From Nitrosomonadales bacterium (GTDB taxonomy: Bacteria > Pseudomonadota > Gammaproteobacteria > Burkholderiales > Gallionellaceae), in the NCBI GenBank assembly GCA_016208015.1, contig JACQYW010000014.1, positions 62,001-126,000 on the forward strand: a stretch of DNA of 64,000 bases, in the 5' to 3' direction. The notes beneath the pieces are model-generated. The model did no database searches, was not told the DNA's origin, and saw only the letters and a list, made by a program, of their open reading frames with translations. Below are positions 36,284 through 45,122 of the stretch, piece by piece (position 1 is the stretch's first letter; each line of letters starts with the position of its first letter). The position numbers and the translations under genes were made by a program.

Positions 36284-37795
36284 ATGACTGCCAAGAAACT
36301 CAGCGTATTGCTGGTCGAATCTTCGAATGCTGATGCACAGCATACCTTGAGCAAACTGGCCCTGGCCGGTTATGTGCTCGAGCAGCGGAGAGTGGATAGC
36401 GCCAAAGCGATGAGATCCGCCCTGTCCGCGAACCGGTTCGATGTGGTGTTGTGCAGCTACGACCCCCCCGGCTTCGGCGGTTTACCCGCGCTCGATCTGA
36501 TGCAAAACAGCGGTGCAGATATTCCTTTTCTGTTCCTGTCCCACGACCTGCGCGAGGAGACCATCCTCCATGCCATGCGGCACGGCGCTGATGACTACAT
36601 ATTCAAAGGCAGCCTGAACCGCCTCACCCCTTCCATCGAACACAATCTGCGCGAAGCGCGCATCCGCCAGGAACACCGTGCCGCCCAGCTGGCGTTGCAG
36701 GAGAACCAGACGCGGCTGCACGCCTTCATCGCCGACCTCCCCGGCATGGCCTACCAGATGTTGCTGCGCAACGATGGCAGCGTGACCTTCCCGTATGTCA
36801 GCGAAGGCTGCCAGGCCTTGCTGGGCATCACGCCGCAGGACCTGACCCATGTCTCTTCATTGTTCGAGGCCCTGTTGCACCCGGAAGATTTCGCCTCCTA
36901 CCAGTTGAGCATGCACGCCTCGGCCGAAGATCTGTCGTTCTGGAACTGGGAGGGGCGCATCCTCACCATGCCCGACAACGAGACAAAGTGGATCAACCTG
37001 CGCTGCAGCCCGCGCCGGACCGGACTGGGCGTGCAATGGGAAGGCATCATCTTCAACATCACCCAGAGCAAACTGGCCGAATTCGAGATCAAGCACTCCA
37101 AGGTGCAGTTACAGGAACTCTCCTCGCATATCCAGGATGTGCGCGAACAGGAGCGCATCGCCATCGCGCGCGAAGTGCATGACGACATGGGCAGCACTCT
37201 CACCGCCATCAAGCTGGATATCGCCTGGCTGGCCGGACGCCTCGCCGACAACCCGGTGCTCGCGGAGAAAGCCAGAAGCATCGAATCGCTGGTGGACAAA
37301 TGCACCACCGCGGCAGGCAACATCTCGCGCAGTCTGCGCCCCAGCGTACTCGACACCTTCGGCGTGATTGCCGCGATCGAGATGGAAGCGGACGAATTCG
37401 AACTGCGCACCGGCATCTCCTGCGTCGTCGAGCACGGCAAGGAGATCGCCGAGATCCCGCCGGACATCTCCATCGCCCTGTTCCGCATCTTTCAGGAGAC
37501 GCTGGCCAACATCACCAAGCACGCGCAGGCCAGCGGGGTCGAAGTGCGGATGCAAGACCTCGACGGCATCCTCGAACTGACGGTGCATGACAACGGGCGC
37601 GGCATCAGCAAAGCCGACCGCGCCAAACCCCGCTCATTCGGCTTACGCGGCATCCGCGAACGGGTAGAATACTTCGGCGGCAGGGTAAACATAGACTGCC
37701 AGACCGGCAAAGGAACCCGGGTCCGCGTGTTCATCCCGCGCGAAGCCGGAAGAGCGACAGCGGAAGACCTGTTGGCACAGCAAAACCTATTCTGA
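36284..37795 (+). CDS. Histidine kinase with N-terminal pseudo-receiver, PAS and NarL-type kinase domains
   Basis: 503 residues with no membrane segment, so cytoplasmic. Receiver-like domain at about 6-120; PAS at about 145-262 (GMAYQMLLRNDG...YVSEGCQALLGI); HisKA_3 dimerisation domain with phosphoacceptor H299 in AIAREVHDDMGSTL; HATPase at about 385-490 with HDNGRGI and GLRGIRERV. In the receiver, the phosphorylatable Asp position is occupied by Ser58 (DVVLCSYDPPG; relatives read CDY), and the first acidic pair is only ES, while K108 remains, so it probably cannot be phosphorylated. A TATAAT at 36252-36257 may be its promoter. The partner is the adjacent regulator. Confidence 0.88.
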   Translation: MTAKKLSVLLVESSNADAQHTLSKLALAGYVLEQRRVDSAKAMRSALSANRFDVVLCSYDPPGFGGLPALDLMQNSGADIPFLFLSHDLREETILHAMRHGADDYIFKGSLNRLTPSIEHNLREARIRQEHRAAQLALQENQTRLHAFIADLPGMAYQMLLRNDGSVTFPYVSEGCQALLGITPQDLTHVSSLFEALLHPEDFASYQLSMHASAEDLSFWNWEGRILTMPDNETKWINLRCSPRRTGLGVQWEGIIFNITQSKLAEFEIKHSKVQLQELSSHIQDVREQERIAIAREVHDDMGSTLTAIKLDIAWLAGRLADNPVLAEKARSIESLVDKCTTAAGNISRSLRPSVLDTFGVIAAIEMEADEFELRTGISCVVEHGKEIAEIPPDISIALFRIFQETLANITKHAQASGVEVRMQDLDGILELTVHDNGRGISKADRAKPRSFGLRGIRERVEYFGGRVNIDCQTGKGTRVRVFIPREAGRATAEDLLAQQNLF

Positions 37796-37808
37796 GAAGC
37801 GATACCGA

Positions 37809-38441
37809 ATGATCAAAGTGCTGATAGCGGACGATCACGCACTCATCCGCAAAGGCTTGAAGCAATTGCTGGATGACACCGACGATATGCGCATGACGGG
37901 CGAGGCCGAGAACGGCATGCAGGCCATCCGCATGGTGGAGGAGTCGGCCTACGACGTGGTGCTGCTGGACATCAGCATGCCGGACAAACACGGTGTCGAT
38001 GTACTCAAGCAGATCAAGGCCGCTCACCCGCAACTGCCCGTACTGATGCTCAGCATGCACCCGGAAGAACAATACGCTCTGCGCTCGATGAAAGCCGGGG
38101 CCGCCGGTTATCTCAACAAGCAGAGCGCCCCGGTGCAGCTGGTCACCGCCATCCGCCAGGTCGCCAGCGGCAAGAAATACATCAGCACCGAACTGGCGGA
38201 GCAACTTGCCAACGGCCTGTCGCAGGGATACCAGGAATTGCTGCACCAGACGCTGTCCAACCGCGAATACCAGACGCTTTGCCTGATGGCTTCCGGCAAG
38301 AAACTCAGCGAGATGGCGGACATCATGTCGCTCAGCCCGAAAACAGTGAGTGTGTACCGCTCGCGCCTGCTGGAAAAGATGAAGCTGAAGAACAACGCCG
38401 AGGCGATCCATTACGCCATCAGCAATCACCTGATCGAGTGA
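37809..38441 (+). CDS. NarL/FixJ-family response regulator
   Basis: 210 residues. Intact receiver: D8/D9 acidic pair, phosphoacceptor D54 in VVLLDISMPDKHG, and a conserved Lys in GYLNKQS. A LuxR-type helix-turn-helix fills about 145-205 (LSNREYQTLCLMASGKKLSE, LSPKTVSVYRSRLLEKM). It lies 13 bp after the HisKA_3 kinase, its probable cognate. Target genes are unknown; flagellar genes downstream are one possibility. Confidence 0.93.
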   Translation: MIKVLIADDHALIRKGLKQLLDDTDDMRMTGEAENGMQAIRMVEESAYDVVLLDISMPDKHGVDVLKQIKAAHPQLPVLMLSMHPEEQYALRSMKAGAAGYLNKQSAPVQLVTAIRQVASGKKYISTELAEQLANGLSQGYQELLHQTLSNREYQTLCLMASGKKLSEMADIMSLSPKTVSVYRSRLLEKMKLKNNAEAIHYAISNHLIE

Positions 38442-38541
38442 CGCGCCGAAATTGGGGCGATAAACTGCCGCTATTCCCCGCTTCATGACTGCACCGCAAC
38501 CGGATAATACCCAGCATGAATTCTCCCTGTAACATCCGCCC

Positions 38542-40194
38542 ATGAGCAAAACCAAGAACCCTTCGGACGTCGCCCGCGAAACGCTGATCGCGCTCGCTTC
38601 GCGCAAGCTGGCGCCGACGCCGGAGAATTATGCGCAGATGTACCACGAGATCAGCGGCGTACCCGCCGCGGAGGATACCGGAGCGACGGCCGGCAAAGGC
38701 ACGCTCGTTCCGGCCTGGTCGGAACTGATCCGCGACCTGTTGCGCCAACTGGAGATCCAGCACAAGGGCATCACCGTCACGCGCAAGAAAGAAGGTGTCG
38801 AGACTGTGCTGAGCCGCTTCGCCAACGACCCTGAGATATTGTTCGGCAAGTTGCAGAACCTGATGCGCTCATGGTCCACCGCCCCGACCCTCACTAGTCC
38901 CGACGAGCTGGTCCCTCCAATCGCTCCGGCACCTTTGACTCATGCCACCGGTGCAGCAGCGCCTGTTGCGGTCGCGGCAGCCACACCGTCGGCCGAGAAC
39001 CCCGAGATGCTGAGCAAGCTGCGCGAATTATTGGCTCAGACGATGGAAAACACCCTCGCCAGTCAGCCCGAGCTGGACAGCGAGATACAGTCGCTGGCAG
39101 CGCAGATCCGCGCCACCGACAACAGCGACCGCATCAACGACCTCGCCAAACAATTGCGCCAATTCTGGTTGAAACTGGAACTGCGCGGCGGCGACAAGGC
39201 CAAGATACAGGAAGGACTGGTGCGCCTGCTGCGTCTGCTGGTCGAGAACGTCAGCGAGATGGTGGAAGACGACAAATGGCTGCACGGCCAGATCGCCGCA
39301 CTGCAGGAGATCGTCGCCAAGCCGCTCGACCGGCGCGCAATCGCCGACGCCGAACGCAGTTTGCGCGATGCCGTCATCAAGCAGGGCACGCTCAAACAGA
39401 GTCTGACCGACGCCAAGGCGACGCTGAAGAGTCTGATGACCACCTTCATCGACCGTCTGGGTGAACTGACGGAAAGCACCGGCGAATACCACAACAAGAT
39501 CGAGGGCTACAGCCAGAAGATCGGCAAGGCCGACAATCTCACCGAACTCGGCCATATCCTCAGGGATGTGATGCACGACACCCGCATCATCCAGGCCAGT
39601 GCCCTGCGTTCGCACGAGGTACTGATCAGCCACAAGAAACAGGCCGACGAAGCCGAGACGCGTATCAGAGAACTGGAACATGAACTGGAAGAAGTCAGCG
39701 AACTGGTGCGCGAAGACCAACTCACCGGCGCGCTTAACCGGCGCGGTCTGGACGAGTCCATCGACAGGGAACTGAAGCGCTCCGACCGCAGCAAGGTCCC
39801 GGTCAGCATTGCCCTGCTCGATATCGACAACTTCAAACACCTGAACGACTCGCTCGGCCACCAGGCGGGCGACCTCGCCCTTAAGCACCTGACAAAAGTC
39901 ATTAAAGAAACGCTGCGCCCTGCCGATACAGTGGGACGCTACGGCGGCGAGGAGTTCCTCATCGTATTGCCGGACACCGACCTGAATTCGGCGGTGGAAG
40001 CGATGCAGCGACTGCAGCGCGACCTGACCAAGAAGTTCTTCCTGCACAATAATGAACGCATCCTGGTCACCTTCAGCGCCGGGGTTGCCCTGCGCCGCGA
40101 GGAAGAAGATGCGGACGCTCTCATCGGTCGCGCCGACAAGGCCATGTACAAAGCCAAGCAGACCGGCAAGAACCGGGTGGTGGCCTCGGAATGA
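38542..40194 (+). CDS. Diguanylate cyclase (GGDEF) with long helical N-terminus
   Basis: 550 residues, predicted soluble. About 380 residues of mostly helical, Gln/Glu/Leu-rich sequence precede a GGDEF domain. The active site is GGEEF (about 468-472), with RPAD five residues before it matching the RxxD inhibitory site for c-di-GMP feedback. Should synthesise c-di-GMP. Lies just before the flagellin promoter, and the same flagellar block ends with the c-di-GMP effector ycgR. The N-terminal input domain is not one I recognise. Confidence 0.9.
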   Translation: MSKTKNPSDVARETLIALASRKLAPTPENYAQMYHEISGVPAAEDTGATAGKGTLVPAWSELIRDLLRQLEIQHKGITVTRKKEGVETVLSRFANDPEILFGKLQNLMRSWSTAPTLTSPDELVPPIAPAPLTHATGAAAPVAVAAATPSAENPEMLSKLRELLAQTMENTLASQPELDSEIQSLAAQIRATDNSDRINDLAKQLRQFWLKLELRGGDKAKIQEGLVRLLRLLVENVSEMVEDDKWLHGQIAALQEIVAKPLDRRAIADAERSLRDAVIKQGTLKQSLTDAKATLKSLMTTFIDRLGELTESTGEYHNKIEGYSQKIGKADNLTELGHILRDVMHDTRIIQASALRSHEVLISHKKQADEAETRIRELEHELEEVSELVREDQLTGALNRRGLDESIDRELKRSDRSKVPVSIALLDIDNFKHLNDSLGHQAGDLALKHLTKVIKETLRPADTVGRYGGEEFLIVLPDTDLNSAVEAMQRLQRDLTKKFFLHNNERILVTFSAGVALRREEEDADALIGRADKAMYKAKQTGKNRVVASE

Positions 40195-40227
40195 GGTTAT
40201 TTCCCCTTCCCGATTTTCATCCAGCCC

Positions 40228-40254
40228 TAAAGTTTTCCCGCAAAGCTCCGATAA
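40228..40254 (+). promoter_or_regulatory. Sigma-28 (FliA) promoter of flagellin gene
   Basis: TAAAGTTT - 11 nt - TCCGATAA. The -35 is a perfect match and the -10 differs at one base from the GCCGATAA consensus, with the ideal spacer. It lies about 94 bp before the flagellin ATG. flaG, fliD, fliS and fliT follow with short gaps and may be partly read from it. Confidence 0.92.
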
Positions 40255-40347
40255 CTGGTTCAACGGCGGTTGCCTAGGCACACAAAACGGCGACCAATGT
40301 AAGCGACCGACAAGTCGCGAATGTGAACGAAGCTAAGGAGAACTAAA

Positions 40348-41064
40348 ATGGCACAAGTCATCAACACAAACGTCTCGGCCCTGTTCGGTGGAGCAGCCCT
40401 GAATAAATCCAACCTGGCCCTGCAAACTGCCATGGCACGCCTGTCTTCCGGCGTACGTATCAACACCGCGAAGGACGATGCCACCGGCATGGTGACAGCC
40501 AGCGGATACGAAAGCATCATGCGCGGCGCGGCACAAGCTGCCCGTAACGCGAATGACGGTATTTCCACCGCCCAGATCAACGACGGTTACCACCAGCAGG
40601 TATATGAGAACCTGCAGCGCCTGCGCGAGATCGCGGTGCAGTTGGGCGGTACGGCCTCAGGTGCAGAAACGACCGCTCTGGTCGCGGAGAACACCCGCAT
40701 CCTGGGATTGGCGACCGCGACCGGTGCTGTGGTGGTCAACTCCAGTGGCGGTACAGTCACCGGGGTGGGCACTGTAGCCACACTGGGTGCAGGTCTGGCC
40801 ATCACCAACATCGATGCGAACATCACCCTCGTCACCACTGCCCGTGCGACCTACGGTGCGGACATGGCGACCTTCCAGTCTGCGATCAACAACCTGCAGA
40901 CACAGTCGGTGAATACCGCAGCCGCTTATAGCCGCGTGATGGATACCGACTATGCGATCGAAACCACGACCATGACCCGAAACATGATTCTGCAACAAGC
41001 AGGTACGGCGATGTTGGCGCAAGCGAACCAGATCCCGAACAACGTCCTGACCTTGCTGCGTTAA
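40348..41064 (+). CDS. fliC: Flagellin (short, D0-D1 type)
   Basis: 238 residues, much shorter than enteric flagellins (~500). The conserved N-terminus (MAQVINTNVSALFGGAALNK, ARLSSGVRINTAKDDATGM, AARNANDGISTAQ) and C-terminus (YSRVMDTDYAIETTTMTRN, QQAGTAMLAQANQIPNNVL) form the filament core. Only ~50 residues (about 105-155), rich in Thr, Ser, Ala, Val and Gly, lie between them, so surface domains D2/D3 are missing. The Thr/Ser-rich centre could carry O-linked glycans made by the 45933-54779 cluster. AAGGAG precedes the ATG. Confidence 0.95.
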   Translation: MAQVINTNVSALFGGAALNKSNLALQTAMARLSSGVRINTAKDDATGMVTASGYESIMRGAAQAARNANDGISTAQINDGYHQQVYENLQRLREIAVQLGGTASGAETTALVAENTRILGLATATGAVVVNSSGGTVTGVGTVATLGAGLAITNIDANITLVTTARATYGADMATFQSAINNLQTQSVNTAAAYSRVMDTDYAIETTTMTRNMILQQAGTAMLAQANQIPNNVLTLLR

Positions 41065-41078
41065 AGGTAGAGCAGTAA

Positions 41079-41102
41079 CCCCGACCGGTGACACGGTCGG
41101 GG
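41079..41102 (+). terminator. Hairpin between flagellin and flaG
   Basis: CCCCGACCG/gtgaca/CGGTCGGGG is a perfect 9-bp GC-rich stem starting 14 bp after the flagellin stop. The T-tract is weak (ctgttga), so it may act as a partial terminator or mRNA stabiliser that makes flagellin more abundant than downstream products. Confidence 0.65.
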
Positions 41103-41124
41103 CTGTTGATTAAGGAGAGGCAAA

Positions 41125-41496
41125 ATGCTCATCCAGAATACAAGTAGTGTGACTCAGGCTCCAACGCCTGCGGGGCACGCCAGCAATGGCGGGCCTGGCA
41201 GCGTTGCCGTCCATGTTCAGGAAGCGCGGGCCGAAGTCAAACCGGCCGTGGCGCAACAACCCTCGCCCGCCCAACTGGAAAGCGAAGTCGGCAAGATCAA
41301 CTCTGCACTACAGCGCAGCAACCGGAATCTCGAGTTGAGTATCAGCGTGGATGAATCCACCAAGAAACAGGTGATCAAACTGACCGACAAGGAAACGGGA
41401 GACACGCTGATGCAATACCCGTCCGATACCGTACTCGCGATCGCGCGCAGCATCGACGATTTCCAGCATGGTCAACTGTTGAAACAACAGGCATAA
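41125..41496 (+). CDS. flaG: FlaG family flagellar protein
   Basis: 123 residues. The disordered N-terminal half is followed by the conserved FlaG domain (INSALQRSNRNLELSISVDE, KQVIKLTDKETGDTLMQYPS, ARSIDDF). FlaG proteins influence filament length in several bacteria. Located between flagellin and fliD as usual. Confidence 0.92.
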   Translation: MLIQNTSSVTQAPTPAGHASNGGPGSVAVHVQEARAEVKPAVAQQPSPAQLESEVGKINSALQRSNRNLELSISVDESTKKQVIKLTDKETGDTLMQYPSDTVLAIARSIDDFQHGQLLKQQA

Positions 41497-41511
41497 GAGG
41501 GAGGCCGCATC

Positions 41512-42921
41512 ATGGCAGTATCCTCGGCAACTTCGGGTTCCAGCATCGATGTCGATGCCGTCGTCAAGGGACTGATGTCCGTTGAGCGCATCCCCATCGA
41601 CAGGCTGGATGCAAAAAAGACCAGCTTCGAGGCGAAGCTCAGCGCGTTGAGCCTGCTCAAGAGCAAGATGTCCACGCTCCAGTCTGCCGCACAAGCGCTG
41701 GGCAGTTCGAGTTCGAGCAGCCTGTCCGCCTTCAAGGCGAACTCTTCCGATTCCAGCGTCGTAACCGCCACGGCCACCAGTTCGGCGGTCGCCGGCACCT
41801 ATTCCCTGGCGGTCACCGCACTGGCACAGTCGCAGAAACTGGTCGCCGCCGGCCAGGCCAGCAGCACCGCCGCCATCGGCGACGGCACCTCGACCGTGGT
41901 CACCTTCGATTTCGGCACCATCAGCGGCGGCACCCTGACCAACGGCGTCTATAGCGGTGCATCCTTCAACTCGGGCGGTACCACCGCGAACATCACGATA
42001 GACTCGAGCAACAACACACTGCAGGGCATACGCGACGCGATCAACACCGCCAACATGGGCGTCTCCGCCACCATCGTCAACGACGGCAGCGGCACACCCT
42101 ACCGGCTGGCTTTGTCTTCGGACAACAGCGGCGTGAGCAACAGCATCAAGATCAGCACCGATGGCGCCAATGCGGCGATCACCGGCCTGCTGGCGCACGA
42201 CCCCGCCGCAACGCAGAACCTGGCACAGACGGTGACCGCCCAGAATGCCACCTTCAGCGTCAACGGCATCGCCGTCAGCAAGACCAGCAACACCGTCTCC
42301 GATGTCATCGATGGCGTCACCTTGACGCTGGGCAAGGCAGCGTCGACCGCCACGCTGACCGTGGAGCGCGACACCACCGCCGTTACCGCGGCAGTGGCCA
42401 GTTTCGTCACCGCCTATAACGACTTGTATACGTCGATGAAGAACACTTTCGCCTACAAATCCGGCTCGGCATTGGCAGGCGACACCACGCTGCGTTCGCT
42501 GCAATCGGAGATGCGCGAGATCGCCGCCACGGCAGCCAGCGGCGGCGCCCTCGCCAACCTGTTCGAAGTCGGCGTCAGCTCCAAATCGGACGGCACCCTG
42601 CAACTGGATAGCGGCACGCTGAGCAGCAAGATGGCCGGCAATTTCAGCGATGTCGCCAGCCTGTTCAATTCCACGACCGGTTTCGGTACCCGTTTCGACA
42701 CCTGGTCGAGCGCCGCGCTCGCCTTCGACGGCGCGTTCGCCAACCGCACTTCCAGTTTCAACCAGACGCTCACCTCCATCTCCAACCAGCGCCTTGCGCT
42801 GGAGACGCGCATGGCTAGCCTTGAGAAAATGTACCGCCAGCAATACAGCCAACTGAATGTGACACTGGCCGGTTTGAACACGACCAGTTCTTACCTGACC
42901 CAGCAACTTGCCAAGCTATAA
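41512..42921 (+). CDS. fliD: Flagellar filament capping protein FliD
   Basis: 469 residues. Conserved N-terminus (SGSSIDVDAVVKGLMSVERI) and C-terminus (LETRMASLEKMYRQQYSQLN, then TTSSYLTQQLAKL) of FliD; the middle is Ser/Thr/Ala/Gly-rich. It forms the cap under which flagellin folds. A 532-codon antisense frame here is an artefact of its codon bias. Confidence 0.95.
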   Translation: MAVSSATSGSSIDVDAVVKGLMSVERIPIDRLDAKKTSFEAKLSALSLLKSKMSTLQSAAQALGSSSSSSLSAFKANSSDSSVVTATATSSAVAGTYSLAVTALAQSQKLVAAGQASSTAAIGDGTSTVVTFDFGTISGGTLTNGVYSGASFNSGGTTANITIDSSNNTLQGIRDAINTANMGVSATIVNDGSGTPYRLALSSDNSGVSNSIKISTDGANAAITGLLAHDPAATQNLAQTVTAQNATFSVNGIAVSKTSNTVSDVIDGVTLTLGKAASTATLTVERDTTAVTAAVASFVTAYNDLYTSMKNTFAYKSGSALAGDTTLRSLQSEMREIAATAASGGALANLFEVGVSSKSDGTLQLDSGTLSSKMAGNFSDVASLFNSTTGFGTRFDTWSSAALAFDGAFANRTSSFNQTLTSISNQRLALETRMASLEKMYRQQYSQLNVTLAGLNTTSSYLTQQLAKL

Positions 42922-42936
42922 CCAGGGGACGACATC

Positions 42937-43395
42937 ATGAACGCAAATACAGCCACCAAAGCCTATGCCTCTGTCGAGATCGAGTCCGGCGTCCACGCCG
43001 CCGACCCGCACAAGCTGATCTCCATGCTGTTCCAGGGCGCGTTGCTGGCGATCGCCAACGCCAGGAACGGCATCCTGCACAAGGATATTCCCGCCAAAGG
43101 AGCCGCCATCTCCAAAGCCATCATGATCATCGGCGAAGGATTGCAGGCCAGTCTGGACAAGAATGTCGGCGGTGAACTGGCGCAGAACCTGGATGCTCTG
43201 TATAGCTATATGTGCACCCGGCTGCTGGTCGCCAATGTGAATGACGATGTTGCCGCGCTGGATGAGGTGGCGGGCCTGTTGAACGAATTGAAGGGTGCAT
43301 GGGACGGTATCCGCCAGGCTGTCAGCGCGCCTGCTGCACCCGCTCCGCAAGCCGTGAAGAGCAAGCAGCCCGCTCTGGTTTACGGAAGGATGTAA
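42937..43395 (+). CDS. fliS: Flagellin export chaperone FliS
   Basis: 152 residues. Core motif YASVEIESGVHAADPHKLISMLFQGAL and helices ending in LLNELKGAWDGIR, plus an Ala/Pro-rich tail. Binds the C-terminus of flagellin before export. 15 bp after fliD. Confidence 0.95.
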   Translation: MNANTATKAYASVEIESGVHAADPHKLISMLFQGALLAIANARNGILHKDIPAKGAAISKAIMIIGEGLQASLDKNVGGELAQNLDALYSYMCTRLLVANVNDDVAALDEVAGLLNELKGAWDGIRQAVSAPAAPAPQAVKSKQPALVYGRM

Positions 43396-43398
43396 GTC

Positions 43399-43719
43399 AT
43401 GAGCATGGTCATCGAGGACTATCAAGTTCTTTCCAGCATCACCGGCAAGATGCGCGATGCCGCCGCGCAGGGCGAATGGGATCGCCTCATCTCGCTGGAA
43501 CAGGAGTGCAGACGCAAAGTGGAAGAACTAAAACCGCGCGATGTCGTTCCCTCCAACCCGGACGAGCGCCGGCAAAAGATTGCCCTCATCAAAAAGATGC
43601 TGGCCGACGATGCCGACATCCGCAGCCGCACCGAAACCTGGATGGGCCAGTTGCAGCGCATCATGCAAAGCACCCGCAGCGAACAGCAGCTGCAACAAAC
43701 CTATCTGGCCAACTACTAG
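43399..43719 (+). CDS. fliT: FliT-like flagellar export chaperone
   Basis: 106 residues, all helical (SSITGKMRDAAAQGEWDRLI, EQECRRKVEELKP, IKKMLADDADIRSRTE). Size, charge and position 3 bp after fliS fit FliT, the FliD chaperone; sequence similarity in this family is low, so the name leans on context. Confidence 0.85.
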   Translation: MSMVIEDYQVLSSITGKMRDAAAQGEWDRLISLEQECRRKVEELKPRDVVPSNPDERRQKIALIKKMLADDADIRSRTETWMGQLQRIMQSTRSEQQLQQTYLANY

Positions 43720-43734
43720 GCTGCACCACGATGC

Positions 43735-44796
43735 ATGCTGCCCGCCAACCTCATCTCCACGCTCAACGCGCTCGCACTGCACGATAAGCCGCTGATCACG
43801 GCGACCCCGGACAAGAACAGCGCCAATGCGGGCAAACAATTCGAGTTGGGGCAGAAACTGCAGGGGACGGTGCAGGCCCAGATCGCCCCCAACGTCTACA
43901 ACGTCCGTGTCGCCGACCAGTTGCTGCAGATGCAGCTGCCGAGCTTCATCCGTTCCGGCGACACCATCACCCTGCAAGTCGCCTCCCTGCAACCGCGCCT
44001 GACCTTCACCCTGGCCGCCTCTTCCAACCCGGTCTCCACCCCCGAATCACTCAGCGCCGCTTCACGCCTGCTTTCATCGTTGTCACAGCAGCCGCTGGAA
44101 AGAAGTTATGTCCGCCCTATCCAGAGTTCGCCATTGTGGACGGGCGGCCAGGCGCTGCCTGACACCACCCAGCTTGCGGGCAAACTGCACGATGCCCTGA
44201 GCCACAGCGGGCTGTTCTACGAATCGCACCAGGCACAGTGGATCTCGGGTACACGCCCCACCACGCAACTGCTGCTGGAACCGCAGAACCAGCTGGCGCA
44301 GCTCCCCCGGACGCAGAACGCGCTCACGCAGAGTGAGAACGCAAAGAACGCGGACACACCCGCCGGCACCATGCCGCCCCCTCAGGCCGGGAACGAACAG
44401 CGCACGAGCGGCACCGCCGCCATCCCGGAGCATCTGCGCACTCTGGTGCAACAGCAGATGAGCGCGCTGGAAACACGGCAAGTACTATGGCAAGGCCAGG
44501 TCTGGCAGGGCCAGGAGATGCGCTGGGAAGTGCGCGAGGAATCGCCGCACCGCAGCGCACAGGGCGACCAGGAAGGTCAGTGGATCACCCAGATCAGCCT
44601 GGACCTGCCCAATCTGGGCGGCATCTCCGCCCGGCTCAGCTTCAACGGCAACGCGCTGAACCTGAAGCTCGAAGCATCCGACGAACAGACGCGCACCATG
44701 CTGGGAAGCGCCAGTTCGCAACTGATCGCCGCGCTGACCGAGCGCGGCATCCCCGTCACCCAGACCACAATCCTGGAAAATGAGCCTGCCCGATAA
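43735..44796 (+). CDS. Second FliK-like hook-length control protein
   Basis: 353 residues. A long Gln/Thr/Pro-rich N-terminal part precedes a C-terminal FliK-type domain at about 245-350 (QWITQISLDLPNLGGISARL, SFNGNALNLKLEASD, LGSASSQLIAALTERG). The canonical fliK of this genome is at 60436, so this is a second copy. It overlaps the next gene, which encodes an FlhB C-terminal-like protein, by 17 bp; a FliK-like/FlhB-tail pair also exists in Bacillus. The role of such pairs in export switching is unsettled. Confidence 0.75.
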   Translation: MLPANLISTLNALALHDKPLITATPDKNSANAGKQFELGQKLQGTVQAQIAPNVYNVRVADQLLQMQLPSFIRSGDTITLQVASLQPRLTFTLAASSNPVSTPESLSAASRLLSSLSQQPLERSYVRPIQSSPLWTGGQALPDTTQLAGKLHDALSHSGLFYESHQAQWISGTRPTTQLLLEPQNQLAQLPRTQNALTQSENAKNADTPAGTMPPPQAGNEQRTSGTAAIPEHLRTLVQQQMSALETRQVLWQGQVWQGQEMRWEVREESPHRSAQGDQEGQWITQISLDLPNLGGISARLSFNGNALNLKLEASDEQTRTMLGSASSQLIAALTERGIPVTQTTILENEPAR

Positions 44797-45112
44797 ACGC
44801 CAACTGGCGGTCGCCCTCGCCTATCGCAACGGCGATGCCGCGCCCAAGGTCGTCGCCAGCGGGCGCGGCCTGATCGCCAAGGCCATCATCGAGCGCGCCA
44901 GGGAAAACGGCGTCTATGTGCATGAATCGGAGGAACTGGTCGGCATGCTGATGCAGGTGGAACTGGACCAGCACATCCCGCCGCAACTCTATCTGGCCGT
45001 GGCCGAACTGCTGGCCTGGCTATACCGTTTGGAACGGGGGGAAACCGGTCCAATTCCGCGTACTGCCCCGATGGCAAACCCGCTACAATCGTCACAAGTG
45101 AAACCACGTTGA
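44780..45112 (+). CDS. FlhB C-terminal domain-like protein (FhlB type)
   Basis: 110 residues corresponding only to the cytoplasmic tail of FlhB: RQLAVALAYRNGDAAPKVVA, GRGLIAKAIIERARENGVYV, then IPPQLYLAVAELLAWLYRL. The membrane domain and the NPTH self-cleavage site of FlhB are absent; the protein begins near the residues after that site. It may substitute for or compete with the cleaved FlhB fragment. Overlaps the FliK-like gene. Confidence 0.85.
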   Translation: MSLPDKRQLAVALAYRNGDAAPKVVASGRGLIAKAIIERARENGVYVHESEELVGMLMQVELDQHIPPQLYLAVAELLAWLYRLERGETGPIPRTAPMANPLQSSQVKPR

Positions 45113-45122
45113 CGATTGCCCC

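Noticed and set aside
41308-42906. 532-codon minus-strand open frame
   Set aside because: Antisense to flaG and fliD; Gly/Arg/Ala-rich with no family motif, while fliD on the other strand is unmistakable.
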